DNA of 64,000 bases from CAIZQW01 sp942493055 (GCA_942493055.1 OW818680.1:2914001-2978000), one strand, 5' to 3'; counted from the stretch's first letter, positions 25,731-34,451 are shown. Notes: generated by a model from the letters alone, not told the origin. Made by a program: numbers and translations.

Positions 25731-26072
25731 ATGAAAATGATCATTGCCATTATTCAGCCCGAAAAACTCGACGATGTGAAAGATGCGCTCTTCCATGCTG
25801 AGGTTTTTAAAATGACGGTCAGCCGTGTGAAAGGCTGCGGACAGCAAGGCGGCTACACCGAACACTATCGCGGACAGATCCGCTCCGTCACCCTGCTCGA
25901 AAAGATCAAGCTCGAGATCGCCGTGAACGACAACTTCGTGAGACCCACGATCAACGCCATCATCAAAGCGTCTAAAACCGGAAAGATCGGCGACGGCAAG
26001 ATCTTTGTCATGCCGCTGGAAGAGTGCATCCGCATCCGCACGGATGAAGAGGGCCCTGCCGCCATCGGCTGA
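25731..26072 (+). CDS. glnK: PII nitrogen regulatory protein (GlnB/GlnK)
   Basis: A 113-residue trimeric signal protein that senses ATP/ADP and 2-oxoglutarate. The fold signatures are intact: MKMIIAIIQPEKLDDVKDAL, TVSRVKGCG, then B-loop TGKIGDGKIFV and C-terminal IRIRTDEEG. The T-loop departs from the enterobacterial type: the site of Tyr51, uridylylated in E. coli, is Arg51 (YRGQIRSV), so regulation by uridylylation is unlikely. Gln39 of the 2-oxoglutarate/Mg site is kept in GCGQQGG. The link to amt upstream indicates a GlnK-type role in controlling ammonium entry. The convergent gene ends 19 bases away. Confidence 0.93.
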   Translation: MKMIIAIIQPEKLDDVKDALFHAEVFKMTVSRVKGCGQQGGYTEHYRGQIRSVTLLEKIKLEIAVNDNFVRPTINAIIKASKTGKIGDGKIFVMPLEECIRIRTDEEGPAAIG

Positions 26073-26091
26073 TGCGCTGGATCTTAAGCGG

Positions 26092-29000
26092 CTATTCGAT
26101 AATCACCCGGAAGCCGGTATGGTAGACCGGCTGCCACGCGCTGAACCCGAGGCGGTAACTGGAGGTTGAACGGAAGGGTCGGTCATGCCAGGACCCGCCG
26201 CGAACGACCTTCTTGTCCTTGCCCCCGCTGTTGCGCCCATCATCCGCATAAGGATAGGGCTTGTAATCCGAACGTGTCCACTCCGCTGCATTGCCGTGCA
26301 TGTCGAAGAGTCCCCAGGGGTTGGGCTTGAAGCTGCCAACCTTCGCCAGGTGCAGCGTCTCATCGTTGGAGCGCGGGTCTTTGAGTTCGAAGTCCATGTC
26401 CGGACCGGGGTTAGCGATGGGCTTAGGATTGACGCCGCTGACCGCCATCTGCTTGACCGTGATGTCAGCCAGGTTGGCCTCTTTTGAAAACTCCGTATTC
26501 AGGTCACCATAGGAGAGCGGCGTCGGGGTGCCGGCGCGGCAGGCCCACTCCCATTGCGCCTCTGTGGGGAGCGTCACTTTCTTGCCGCTCTTTTCGGAGA
26601 GCCACGCGCAGAACGCAACAGCCTTTGCCCAGGGGACGCGGATCACAGGGAAGCTCATATCGTTCATGTAGTACCCGCGGTGCACCTGGTCCTTGTAGTG
26701 CATGTCGTAGACGCCATTGAGGTAGCTGGGGTCGAACTGGCGGTACTGCTTGAGGGTCACCTCCGTGGCGCCCATCAGGAAGGGTTTTTCGATTTTCACG
26801 CGGCAGACCGGCTGCTCCGCCGGGGTTTCGCTATTGCTGCCCATGGAGAACTCACCGGAGGGGATGCCGACTAGTTTCATTTTGACCTCATTGCCGAGAT
26901 CAAGCTCCACCGCCTCTGCGCGTTGCTGGCCGACGGTTGACGCTTCAGCTTGAACACATTTTTGCTCAAGGGGCTTGGGCATGACCCTATCATTCGTCTT
27001 CGTGTAAGGATTGACAATCACTTCGGGATCGTAGCTGACGCCCGCGTACTTCAGGCGGAGTTCTTTGCGGCGGTCGAGAACCTCCTTGCTCGCACCAGCC
27101 TCGGTCCAGGTCCCGTGATAGGGCGCATTGAGGTCGGCCCAAGTGATCAGATGAGCCAGGGCATCCGCGTCAAGCTGGACGTTGTGATGGCCTTTGTCCA
27201 GCATCTGGAAGAGTTCGCTGGTATCCGCATGGAACTCCAGCGGCGTCAGCAGATGATAGTCGCCCTCGGGCCCGTTACGGCGCACATACGGATGCAGCAG
27301 GGTGTGGGCTTCGCGATGGGTTGTGAAATTCGGAATGCCGCACGCAGCAAAGGTCTTGCCGGTGTTCGGGCCTGTGCCGATGATGCGGTCAGAGGGGACG
27401 TAACGTCCGGCCGGCGGTTTGCCGTCGTGGCAGCTCACACAGTATTTATCCAGCACCGGCTGCACTTCGCGCTGGAAGCTGAAGCCGCGGGTCGGCCCGT
27501 AAAAGGGCTTGAGACGCTCCGGCTCCCTGTTCATCGCGCTGAAGCGCTTGACCTGCGGTGTCATATTTGCGTTTTCGTGGCAGCCGATGCAGGTGAGCTT
27601 CTCACCCGGCATGGCCACGGTCCAGCTCCGCATGAGTTGAAGCGCCTTGCCCTCTGCATCCAGGGGCTGCATAGCGAAGGGTGTGTTGGCAGGGACGTTG
27701 AAGCTGGCCGAGCCGTCCGCTTCGACCGTGGCGATGCCGAGCACCTGCTTGGCATCCCAGCCCGCTTCCATGCCCATGGCATAGTGTCCGCCCTTATGAC
27801 GCGGACCGTACTCGTAGCGGTAGATGCGCAGGCTCTTGACCGTCCCAGGCGGAACATCGCGCAAGCCTGGCCCGAAGTAGATGTCGTTGATCAAGACCGT
27901 CGCCTCTTGGCTGGCCATATTCACGCGGCTGGGTATCGCCTCGGGTGTCGCTGTCTTGCGCAGCGGAACAGGTTCGAAATACCGGCCGCTTCCATCTCCC
28001 TTTTTGAGGCAGATCACATTGTCATAGATGTCGAGCAGATAGACATCGCCACCGCTTGTGGTGGCGAGAAAGAATTTATCCGTGAGCGGGAAGGGGTTGT
28101 AGTACATCGTGCCATACGCGCCGCTCAGGCCGTCAATCACGAGCGGCTGCACCTGCTTGCCGCGGCCGGTCAGGAACTGGACTGCGCCGTCCGCCTCATG
28201 CGTTCCTTTGGAGACATCGAAGAGGCAGAGCGGCCCGCCCTTTGCGTTACTGTGATGGCCGGCGATGGTGGAGACGAACATGCTCGGCTGGCCAGGGAGC
28301 TGGCGGGCGAAGAACATGCTGTTGGGCCAGTAGGAGTTGCTGCCGTAAAAGGCCTTCTGGTCTGTGCCGTCCGGATTCATCGTCATCACAATCCGGCTGA
28401 AATAGTGCGCGGAGTCTGTGTATTCCCAGCGGGTATACAGGATCCGGCCATTCTCCATCACCGACGGATGCCAGTTGCCGTCCTGGTCAAAGGTGAGACG
28501 GCGGACCTGCGTGCCGTCCCGCTTGATGCGATACAGGTTGGCCACATAGTCGCCGCCGCCCACACAGGGGACCCCTTCGTAGGCCGCGGTGGAGGCATAA
28601 ATGATATGTTCATTGTCCGGCAGATAGCACGCATCAAAACAGTCGAGATCGCTGTCTGTCTCCGGCGAGACCTGCTTCGGCTCGCCCCGCGGCTGTCCGG
28701 ATTTGGGATCAATCTCCAGCTCGAAGACACCATAGCCCTTGCCGCGCCCGCTACTTTTGATGAGCTTGCTCTGATCAATGAAGGAGGTGAAGAGCAGCTT
28801 ATCACCATCGAAGTGCAGATCCACATCGCCGACGAACTTGCCGCTCTTCGGCTGGTAGATCGTCGCGGTTTCATTGCTGCCTTTGATCGGCATGACCACA
28901 AGCGCATCATCATAGTTTGGAAGAACACACTTTTCGTCAAACTTTTTGCAGATATCCAGGTACTCCGGATATTTTGAGGCGGCCTCCTTCAGCGCCTTGT

Positions 29001-29649
29001 CTGCTGCGAGAAACGCGGCATGCTCAGGCGTGGCAGCCTCCAGGACTGCACGTTTCGCGGCATCCTTCTCTTTCTTATACGCCTCTGAATTGCGGACTGC
29101 TTTTGAAGCCTCGCTATCGGCTTTTTCTGCATTGTTTCTCGCAGATTGCAAGCCCGGCAGTGATTTATCCTTGCCTCTCAGACTGTTGACCACCTCTTCG
29201 ATATCCTTCATCGATACGACGCGTGTTTCGCTGTCGCAGGAGGCGCGGGTCTGCCAGTTGGACGAGTAGCGCTTGCCATTACGCGAGGTGCGCACCATCA
29301 GGAGTTTTTCAAAATCAATCGCCGGGTTTTCCAGCAGAAGCGCCTCACGCTTCAGGGTAATCAAATCCTCGCCTGCCTCCAGGCGCTTGAGAAAGTCAGC
29401 GCCCTTCGGATATTTCCGTCCGTAGGTCTTCATCAGATCTTTGATGGCCAGACGCAGCGAGTCTGCGGTGCCCTCGCCCGTGGCCTTGAACCCCAAACTG
29501 CGATCCGTCAGCGGCCCATTCAACACGCCTCCGTTCTGCTCCTGCGCTGTCTTCGTGTTGGCCTCAGCCGCGCCTGCGCGCACCGCCCAGAGCCCAGTCA
29601 TTGAGAAGAGTAAAAAAGGTGTTACTGCTTTGGAAACATTAAACTTCAT
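26092..29649 (-). CDS. Exported propeller/cytochrome-motif protein with C-terminal SUMF1 domain (hydrazine-synthase-alpha-like)
   Basis: The start is the ATG at 29649, with GGGGAG just upstream and a signal peptide (KAVTPFLLFSMTGLWAVRAGA); a longer frame to 29718 has no support. In the 1185 residues, a helical, Lys/Ala-rich region (about 40-230) precedes TolB/WD40-like propeller segments (DLHFDGDKLLFTSF, HIIYAST, RILYTRWEY), as in hydrazine synthase alpha-subunit homologues. Two heme c-type CxxCH motifs follow, at residues 687-691 (CIGCH) and 737-741 (CVSCH). Residues about 924-1185 are a formylglycine-generating-enzyme-like domain (LPTEAQWEWACRAGTP, DMHGNAAEW, VVRGGSWHD). Such multidomain proteins are frequent in planctomycetes and Lentisphaerae. 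The function is unknown; neither hydrazine synthesis nor sulfatase activation is claimed. Confidence 0.8.
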   Translation of the reverse strand: MKFNVSKAVTPFLLFSMTGLWAVRAGAAEANTKTAQEQNGGVLNGPLTDRSLGFKATGEGTADSLRLAIKDLMKTYGRKYPKGADFLKRLEAGEDLITLKREALLLENPAIDFEKLLMVRTSRNGKRYSSNWQTRASCDSETRVVSMKDIEEVVNSLRGKDKSLPGLQSARNNAEKADSEASKAVRNSEAYKKEKDAAKRAVLEAATPEHAAFLAADKALKEAASKYPEYLDICKKFDEKCVLPNYDDALVVMPIKGSNETATIYQPKSGKFVGDVDLHFDGDKLLFTSFIDQSKLIKSSGRGKGYGVFELEIDPKSGQPRGEPKQVSPETDSDLDCFDACYLPDNEHIIYASTAAYEGVPCVGGGDYVANLYRIKRDGTQVRRLTFDQDGNWHPSVMENGRILYTRWEYTDSAHYFSRIVMTMNPDGTDQKAFYGSNSYWPNSMFFARQLPGQPSMFVSTIAGHHSNAKGGPLCLFDVSKGTHEADGAVQFLTGRGKQVQPLVIDGLSGAYGTMYYNPFPLTDKFFLATTSGGDVYLLDIYDNVICLKKGDGSGRYFEPVPLRKTATPEAIPSRVNMASQEATVLINDIYFGPGLRDVPPGTVKSLRIYRYEYGPRHKGGHYAMGMEAGWDAKQVLGIATVEADGSASFNVPANTPFAMQPLDAEGKALQLMRSWTVAMPGEKLTCIGCHENANMTPQVKRFSAMNREPERLKPFYGPTRGFSFQREVQPVLDKYCVSCHDGKPPAGRYVPSDRIIGTGPNTGKTFAACGIPNFTTHREAHTLLHPYVRRNGPEGDYHLLTPLEFHADTSELFQMLDKGHHNVQLDADALAHLITWADLNAPYHGTWTEAGASKEVLDRRKELRLKYAGVSYDPEVIVNPYTKTNDRVMPKPLEQKCVQAEASTVGQQRAEAVELDLGNEVKMKLVGIPSGEFSMGSNSETPAEQPVCRVKIEKPFLMGATEVTLKQYRQFDPSYLNGVYDMHYKDQVHRGYYMNDMSFPVIRVPWAKAVAFCAWLSEKSGKKVTLPTEAQWEWACRAGTPTPLSYGDLNTEFSKEANLADITVKQMAVSGVNPKPIANPGPDMDFELKDPRSNDETLHLAKVGSFKPNPWGLFDMHGNAAEWTRSDYKPYPYADDGRNSGGKDKKVVRGGSWHDRPFRSTSSYRLGFSAWQPVYHTGFRVIIE

Positions 29650-29689
29650 GAGGCTCCCCCTATGTTCATTACGAATCATTGAATGCGTT

Positions 29690-29718
29690 ATCCTATCAGT
29701 TTTCACAAAGCGCCTCAA
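29690..29718 (-). promoter_or_regulatory. Candidate promoter for the 26092-29649 gene
   Basis: Read on the - strand, TTGAGG (29713-29718) and TAGGAT (29690-29695) are separated by 17 bases and lie about 40 bases before the start codon. Matches are four of six in each box. Confidence 0.4.
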
Positions 29719-29753
29719 TGCCCGAATCTATTCAAAATCGCTTTTTGATGGTC

Positions 29754-29781
29754 TTGCCTATCACTCAAAATCTGTTAAGAT
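29754..29781 (+). promoter_or_regulatory. Candidate promoter for the GH50-like gene
   Basis: TTGCCT (29754-29759) and TAAGAT (29776-29781) are 16 bases apart, ending 10 bases before the ATG at 29792, so the leader would be very short. The sequence TAAGATaAAAACAC around the -10 box is nearly repeated (TAAGATtAAAAACAC) at 35728 before another gene. Confidence 0.35.
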
Positions 29782-29791
29782 AAAAACACTT

Positions 29792-31870
29792 ATGAAAACA
29801 CCCCTCTTCCTTTTTGCTCTGCTGTCCGCCCTCTGCGCGACAGGCGAAACCTTAAAACTATGGCCGTCGGAGCGTTGCACGCCTGTTGCAAACCCCGGAG
29901 CGACTGTTACGCAGCAGCAAAACCGAGCCGTCGCTGTCCTCATCGAGCCGACACATCCCTGGCCCGGCGTGGCGATGAACATGAGCGGCGAGGGACTTGA
30001 TCTTTCACCGTACAGCAAGCTGCGCATCCGCGTGAAGAACACCTCCGATCATGCGCTGACCATCAGCCTCAGCGCAAAAACAGGCACCCCCAAAGATGGC
30101 CCCGGCGGTTCTGCCAAGGTGGAGGCCGGCGAGACCGGCGAGATCATTTCCACCCTGCGCTCGTCACCCTGGATTCTCGATGCGCCGCTCGAACTGGTCG
30201 GGATGAACAACCATCCAAAGGCCATCACGAACGGACCGTCCAAGGCGACGTGCATCAAAAGTTTCCACATCTTCGTCGACCGGAAAAACATGGCTGAGAA
30301 GCCAGCATCCTATCAGGTGCTGAGCATGGAGGCCCTCTCCTCGCCTGTTAAACATCTGAAGTCTGAGATCTTCCTCCCCTTCGTGGACACCTTCGGCCAG
30401 TTCATCCATGACGACTGGCCTGGCAAAATCCACACCGCCGGCGAACTGGAGAAGGCCAAGCAAGATGAAGCCCAATGGCTCGCCAAGGCTGAGCCGATGC
30501 CGGATCGCAACACGTGGGGCGGTTGGACAAAGGGTCCGCAACTCAAAGCGACCGGACACTTCAGGACAGAGAAGGTAAAGGGCACGTGGTGGCTTGTGGA
30601 CCCCGAGGGACGGCTCTTCTTCTCGCAGGGCGTGGACTGTGTTCGCGCCGGGGCCTCAACAGGCATCGAACATCGCGAAAACTATTTCGCTTGGCTTCCT
30701 GCAAAAGACGACCCGCTGTCCGCCTTTTATGGCAAAGACTCCTGGGCGCCCCATAATTTCTACAACGGCAAAACCCCTTTTAAAACTTTTGATTTCCCCT
30801 CCGCAAATATGGTCCGCAAATATGGAGCCGACTGGAAGCAAACGTTCCAAACACTGGCTCACACCCGCGTCAAGGCCTGGGGACTGAACACGATCGCGAA
30901 CTGGTCGGACTCCACGGTCTATCTGCTCCGTAAGACACCCTATACCGCCACCTTCTCAACATCGGCTCCGGCCATTGAAGGCTCGGAGGGCTGGTGGGGA
31001 AAATTCTCCGATCCCTTTGCCCCTGCGTTTCGTGACTCGGTTAAAAAGGGCATGGCGAAACAAAAAGAGCAAGGAACGCCGGATGACCCGTGGTGCATCG
31101 GCTATTTTGTCGACAATGAACTCTCCTGGGGCAAGGATGACAAGTCCCTGGCAGAAGCCGCCCTCGCTTCTCCCGCGCAGCAGCCCTGTAAAATCGCCTT
31201 CAAGGATTGGCTCGTCAAAAAGTACGACACTGCTGAAAAGCTGAACCAGGCCTGGGGCACCTCCTACAGCTCATGGGACCAGTTCCTTCAAAGCAAGAAC
31301 GTGCCTTCCGAAAAGGGTGCGTCCCCGGACATCACCGATTTCCATGCGCAAATCGCTGAGATGTATTTCAAGACCATCCGCGATGTGTTACGTGAAGAGG
31401 CGCCAAACAAACTCTACTTGGGCTCGCGCGTGGCCTGGGGCGCACCGAGCGTTTACCGTGCCTCCGCCAAGTATTGCGATGTGGTCAGCGTCAACATCTA
31501 TAACCGCCACGTCATTAAGGACCTTCCACCGGATGCCGAAGACAAACCCATGATCAACGGCGAGTTTCACTTCGGCGCACTCGACCGCGGACTCTTCCAC
31601 ACCGGTCTTGTTGCAACGGAGAGTCAAGCTGAACGCGCGGCGTGCTACAGAAATTTCGTCACGGAGTGCCTCAACCATCCGCGCTTTGTCGGCACCCACT
31701 GGTTCCAGTGGCGCGACCAGCCCTTGACCGGACGCGGGGACGGCGAAAATTATCAGATCGGCTTCCTGACCGTCACGGACCAGCCCTATCCGGAGCTGGT
31801 CGAAGCCGCCCGTACAATCGGCAAGACTATGTACGAGACGCGCTACTCGCGGAAAGAGGCAGGCAAATAA
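29792..31870 (+). CDS. Secreted GH50-like (beta-agarase-type) glycoside hydrolase
   Basis: The ATG at 29792 gives 692 residues with a signal peptide (LFLFALLSALCATG); the open frame further upstream lies inside the divergent gene. Residues about 15-190 form a CBM-like beta-sandwich (LRIRVKNTSDHALTISLSA). A (beta/alpha)8 catalytic region follows: VDTFGQFIHDDWPGKIH and GTWWLVDPEGRLFFSQGVDC are typical of the GH50 and agarase-like group. Glu443 in YFVDNELSWG fits the acid/base and Glu591 in INGEFHFG the nucleophile. GH50 members cut beta-1,4 bonds in agarose, but agarase-like homologues in PVC bacteria need not use agar. It is transcribed away from the SUMF1-type protein gene. Confidence 0.78.
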   Translation: MKTPLFLFALLSALCATGETLKLWPSERCTPVANPGATVTQQQNRAVAVLIEPTHPWPGVAMNMSGEGLDLSPYSKLRIRVKNTSDHALTISLSAKTGTPKDGPGGSAKVEAGETGEIISTLRSSPWILDAPLELVGMNNHPKAITNGPSKATCIKSFHIFVDRKNMAEKPASYQVLSMEALSSPVKHLKSEIFLPFVDTFGQFIHDDWPGKIHTAGELEKAKQDEAQWLAKAEPMPDRNTWGGWTKGPQLKATGHFRTEKVKGTWWLVDPEGRLFFSQGVDCVRAGASTGIEHRENYFAWLPAKDDPLSAFYGKDSWAPHNFYNGKTPFKTFDFPSANMVRKYGADWKQTFQTLAHTRVKAWGLNTIANWSDSTVYLLRKTPYTATFSTSAPAIEGSEGWWGKFSDPFAPAFRDSVKKGMAKQKEQGTPDDPWCIGYFVDNELSWGKDDKSLAEAALASPAQQPCKIAFKDWLVKKYDTAEKLNQAWGTSYSSWDQFLQSKNVPSEKGASPDITDFHAQIAEMYFKTIRDVLREEAPNKLYLGSRVAWGAPSVYRASAKYCDVVSVNIYNRHVIKDLPPDAEDKPMINGEFHFGALDRGLFHTGLVATESQAERAACYRNFVTECLNHPRFVGTHWFQWRDQPLTGRGDGENYQIGFLTVTDQPYPELVEAARTIGKTMYETRYSRKEAGK

Positions 31871-31880
31871 CGTTTTGTTC

Positions 31881-31984
31881 TGTACGGCAGGACGTATCGG
31901 ACTGCCGCAATACTCGGCGGTCTCATAGATCCCGCCGTACTATGCTGAGCTTCCCCAAGTACGGCAGGACGTATCGGACTGCCG
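31881..31984. repeat. REP/BIME cluster next to the transposase gene
   Basis: Three palindromic units lie here: type A (tgtacggcagg, acgtatcgg, actgccg) at 31881-31907 and 31959-31984, and type B (ctcggcggtct, catagatcc, cgccgtac) at 31913-31940. Each has a GC-rich 6-bp stem (cggcag/ctgccg or cggcgg/ccgccg). The same A and B units occur inside and beyond the transposase gene at 32494-32564 and 32774-32871. Confidence 0.88.
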
Positions 31985-31991
31985 TGGCTCA

Positions 31992-32723
31992 TCAGGCGAG
32001 AATCTCGCTCGCCTCAGGATCAACCACCGTGTGTGGCCAATCTTTCCAGCCGGAGCAAAGTCCTGCCTTGACCGGGTTGCCGACTGTGTAATTCATGCTT
32101 CGCAACCACGCGTCCCCATCCCGACACCAGTGGTCAAAAGGCTCGCGCTGCCAAAAGCCACCTGACGTTCCTTTCTCTGCATTAATCAGCCGCGCGGTGT
32201 ACGACATAAAAAGTGCGAGGTCTTGGCGAAGAGCTTCGTTTCGTCCTTCCGTGTTGCGAACGACCAGGTGTAGATGGCTCGGCATAAGCGTTGCCGCCCA
32301 CACTCGCCAGCCACGGCCACGCAACCAGTCAAGATTTTGCAGAATGATTTTAGAAACACTAGGTGTGCAGAGGTCTCGCTCACTTCGTACAACGGCATCA
32401 AGAATCGCTTCAAGGTTCAGGAAGCGGCGGCGTTGCTCTTCAAGACGAGATTTCTTTTCGAGATTACGGCGTTCAGGAGTATCTGCCCCAATTCTCGGCG
32501 GTCTCATAGATCCCGCCGTACTTTCCTGCGCTTCCCCTGTACGGCAGGACGTATCGGACTGCCGACCGCGCATTAACTCCGCACGCTCCTCCTTTAATTC
32601 TTCTACGACCTTTGCAGGTAGGCATCCCTTTCGACAGAGCGTCACAAAGTATGCATGCTCTGCCACCAGCCAGTGCGGTAGGCGTCCGCGGGTGAATGAG
32701 AGGTTCTGAGTAGTGTCATTCAT
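31992..32723 (-). CDS. REP-associated tyrosine transposase (RAYT, Y1/TnpA_REP)
   Basis: A 243-residue single-strand DNA transposase of the IS200/IS605-related Y1_Tnp family, which moves or maintains REP palindromes. It has the HUH motif as His150 and His152 in TLMPSHLHLVVRN, a candidate catalytic Tyr175 in LFMSYTARLIN, and the typical ending NYTVGNPVKAGL. The N-terminus (RGRLPHWLVAEHAYFVTL) is also family-like. Residues about 54-77 (RQSDTSCRTGEAQE and on) are encoded by a B+A palindrome pair, so the gene carries a copy of its own repeat in frame. BIME clusters flank both sides. The insert lies in a variable region before the HUH motif, so activity may be kept, but this is unproven. Confidence 0.9.
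   Translation of the reverse strand: MNDTTQNLSFTRGRLPHWLVAEHAYFVTLCRKGCLPAKVVEELKEERAELMRGRQSDTSCRTGEAQESTAGSMRPPRIGADTPERRNLEKKSRLEEQRRRFLNLEAILDAVVRSERDLCTPSVSKIILQNLDWLRGRGWRVWAATLMPSHLHLVVRNTEGRNEALRQDLALFMSYTARLINAEKGTSGGFWQREPFDHWCRDGDAWLRSMNYTVGNPVKAGLCSGWKDWPHTVVDPEASEILA
32494..32564. repeat. REP/BIME pair inside the RAYT coding sequence
   Basis: A type B unit (32494-32521) and a type A unit (32538-32564) with the same spacing as in the flanking clusters. The pair is read through in frame by the transposase gene. Confidence 0.88.
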
Positions 32724-32773
32724 GGTCTTCTTTTTTCACCTTCCCCTATGCTAACTGGGTTCGCCTACGGCTC

Positions 32774-32871
32774 CTCGGCGGTCTCATAGACCCCGCCGTA
32801 CTTTGCCGAGCTTCCCCTGTACGGCAGGAGCCGCCTTCGGTACTACGGCGTCCTGGCGTATCGGACTGCCG
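32774..32871. repeat. REP/BIME pair overlapping the 3' end of pcp, type A unit split
   Basis: A type B unit is at 32774-32801. The type A unit (32818-32871) is split by about 28 bases (gccgccttcggtactacggc and on) that are themselves GC-rich and partly palindromic. The pcp stop codon (32784-32786) lies inside the B unit. Confidence 0.82.
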
Positions 32872-33479
32872 CTAATTACGCGATCAATGATCAGCCTGAG
32901 CGCATTCACCATTGTTTCAAGTGGCATGCTAGGGGTCTCTGGCTTTTTGTTGATGACCTGTTCCGGCAGGTAGGGCAGATGGATGAACCCTGCGCACATG
33001 GGCAACGCTTCCGTGGCAATCGTATGCATCACGCAATAGAAGAGCCGATTGCAGAGATAGCGTCCCGCATCATTTGAAAGCGCCGCATGAATATGCGCCT
33101 GTGTCAGATGTTCGACAATGCCATCTACAGGTAATGTCGAAAAATATTCCATCGGACCGCCCACAACAATCGGGTCCCTTTTGGGCTGATACCCGGCGTT
33201 GTCGGGAATGCGGAAGTCATCCATGTTCACAGCCATGCGTTCGGGGGTGATGCAGGAACGTCCGCCAGCTTCGCCCAACATGATGACGACATCCGGCTTT
33301 GAACGCCTGATCCGTTCGAGCGCAAGCTCAATCGCCCTGAAGCGCTCAACCGGCAACTCACACGCTTCGATCTGAAGACCGTCAAACGTCATTCCACAGA
33401 TGTGTCGCACCACTTCCTGCGAAGGGTTGATCGTTTCACCGCCAAAAGGTTCAAACGCTGTCAGGAGTATTTTTTTCAT
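32784..33479 (-). CDS. pcp: Pyroglutamyl-peptidase I (pyrrolidone-carboxylate peptidase)
   Basis: This cysteine peptidase removes N-terminal pyroglutamate from peptides in the cytoplasm. Starting at the ATG 33479 the product has 231 residues; the open frame to 33530 begins with TTG and lacks family sequence. Motifs are complete: KKILLTAFEPFGGETINPS at the N-terminus, MLGEAGGRSCITPERMAVN with the catalytic Glu region, NDAGRYLCNRLFY with the nucleophile Cys, and CVMH with a His. The native protein should end near ALRLIIDRV. The last 29 or so codons come from the REP/BIME repeat and give a basic, non-family tail (SGSPIRQDAV), so the 3' end has been rewritten by repeat DNA. Confidence 0.9.
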   Translation of the reverse strand: MKKILLTAFEPFGGETINPSQEVVRHICGMTFDGLQIEACELPVERFRAIELALERIRRSKPDVVIMLGEAGGRSCITPERMAVNMDDFRIPDNAGYQPKRDPIVVGGPMEYFSTLPVDGIVEHLTQAHIHAALSNDAGRYLCNRLFYCVMHTIATEALPMCAGFIHLPYLPEQVINKKPETPSMPLETMVNALRLIIDRVISGSPIRQDAVVPKAAPAVQGKLGKVRRGL

Positions 33480-33599
33480 TATTTTATGATAAGCCTTTGC
33501 GCATGAGAGTGAAAGTGTTTTTTGCTTCAATTTAAGACTCGAACAGGAGCAGTTAAACCAGTAAACTGATTTTCTTTAATCTTTCGGAGTACTCATCTT

Positions 33600-34442
33600 A
33601 TGGCTACTTACTTTGTTGGACCTCATGTCTCTGCAGGCGGCGGCGTGTCTCAAGCACCGATCAACGCCAAAGCGCTGAAGGCATCAGGCTTCGCCTTATT
33701 CGTGAAGAACCAGCGTCAATGGACAGCTGCACCGCTGCCCACGGCTGAGATTGACGCCTTCAAAAAGCGGATGGCGGAGGACGGTTATACCGCGCATCAG
33801 GTCCTGCCGCATGCGGGGTACCTGATCAACCTGGCCAATCCCGACGACGCGGCGCAGGACAAATCGTTCGCCTCCTTGATGGATGAGGCGCACCGCTGCT
33901 CTGCGCTGGGGTTGTCGATGATCAACTTTCATCCGGGCAGCCACTTAAAGCTGATCACGCCGCAAGCTGCGTGCGAGCGCGTGGCAGGCGCCATCAACCG
34001 GGCCATGAAAGAGATCAAGGAGATCTGCTTCGTGGTTGAAAACACGGCCGGCAGCGGCGGCAATATCGGCTCGCGCTTTGAAGAGCTGAAGATCATTTTA
34101 GACGGCATCGATGACCGGTCGCGCATCGGCTTCTGTCTTGATACCTGCCACACGTTTGCGGCTGGATATGACATCTCCACGCGTGACGGCTTTCTGAAGG
34201 CCATGGAGGCCTTTGATGCGTGCGTGGGAATGAAATACCTGCGTGCCATGCATCTGAACGATTCAAAGACCGCATTAGGTTCACACGTGGACCGCCATGA
34301 GTCCCTGGGCAAAGGGTTGCTCGGCATCGAACCCTTCAAGTGCATCATGCGCGATGCGCGCTTCCAGAAAATTCCTCTTGTCCTTGAGACCCCTAATGAA
34401 ACCATCTGGGCCGAGGAGATCGAACTGCTCCGTAGCTTCTAG
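33600..34442 (+). CDS. nfo: Deoxyribonuclease IV (AP endonuclease IV)
   Basis: A 280-residue zinc-dependent apurinic/apyrimidinic endonuclease of base-excision repair, length normal. It starts YFVGPHVSAGGGVSQAP. The metal ligands can be traced: His in VLPHAGYLIN, His in MINFHPGSH, Glu in CFVVENTAGSGG, Asp and His in FCLDTCHTFAAGYD, His in LRAMHLNDSK, Asp and His in HVDRHESLGKG, and Glu in LVLETPNE. CGGAG lies about a dozen bases before the ATG. It faces away from pcp and is followed by a structured non-coding element. Confidence 0.96.
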   Translation: MATYFVGPHVSAGGGVSQAPINAKALKASGFALFVKNQRQWTAAPLPTAEIDAFKKRMAEDGYTAHQVLPHAGYLINLANPDDAAQDKSFASLMDEAHRCSALGLSMINFHPGSHLKLITPQAACERVAGAINRAMKEIKEICFVVENTAGSGGNIGSRFEELKIILDGIDDRSRIGFCLDTCHTFAAGYDISTRDGFLKAMEAFDACVGMKYLRAMHLNDSKTALGSHVDRHESLGKGLLGIEPFKCIMRDARFQKIPLVLETPNETIWAEEIELLRSF

Positions 34443-34451
34443 AAGACTCTT

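Noticed and set aside
26950..28977. Long + strand frame opposite the SUMF1-type protein gene
   Set aside because: The - strand frame carries signal peptide, CxxCH and SUMF1 motifs. The + frame has no recognisable domain.
26092..29649. True hydrazine synthase (anammox)
   Set aside because: Resemblance is limited to the propeller/heme layout. The fusion to SUMF1 and the lack of the other synthase subunits nearby argue against it.
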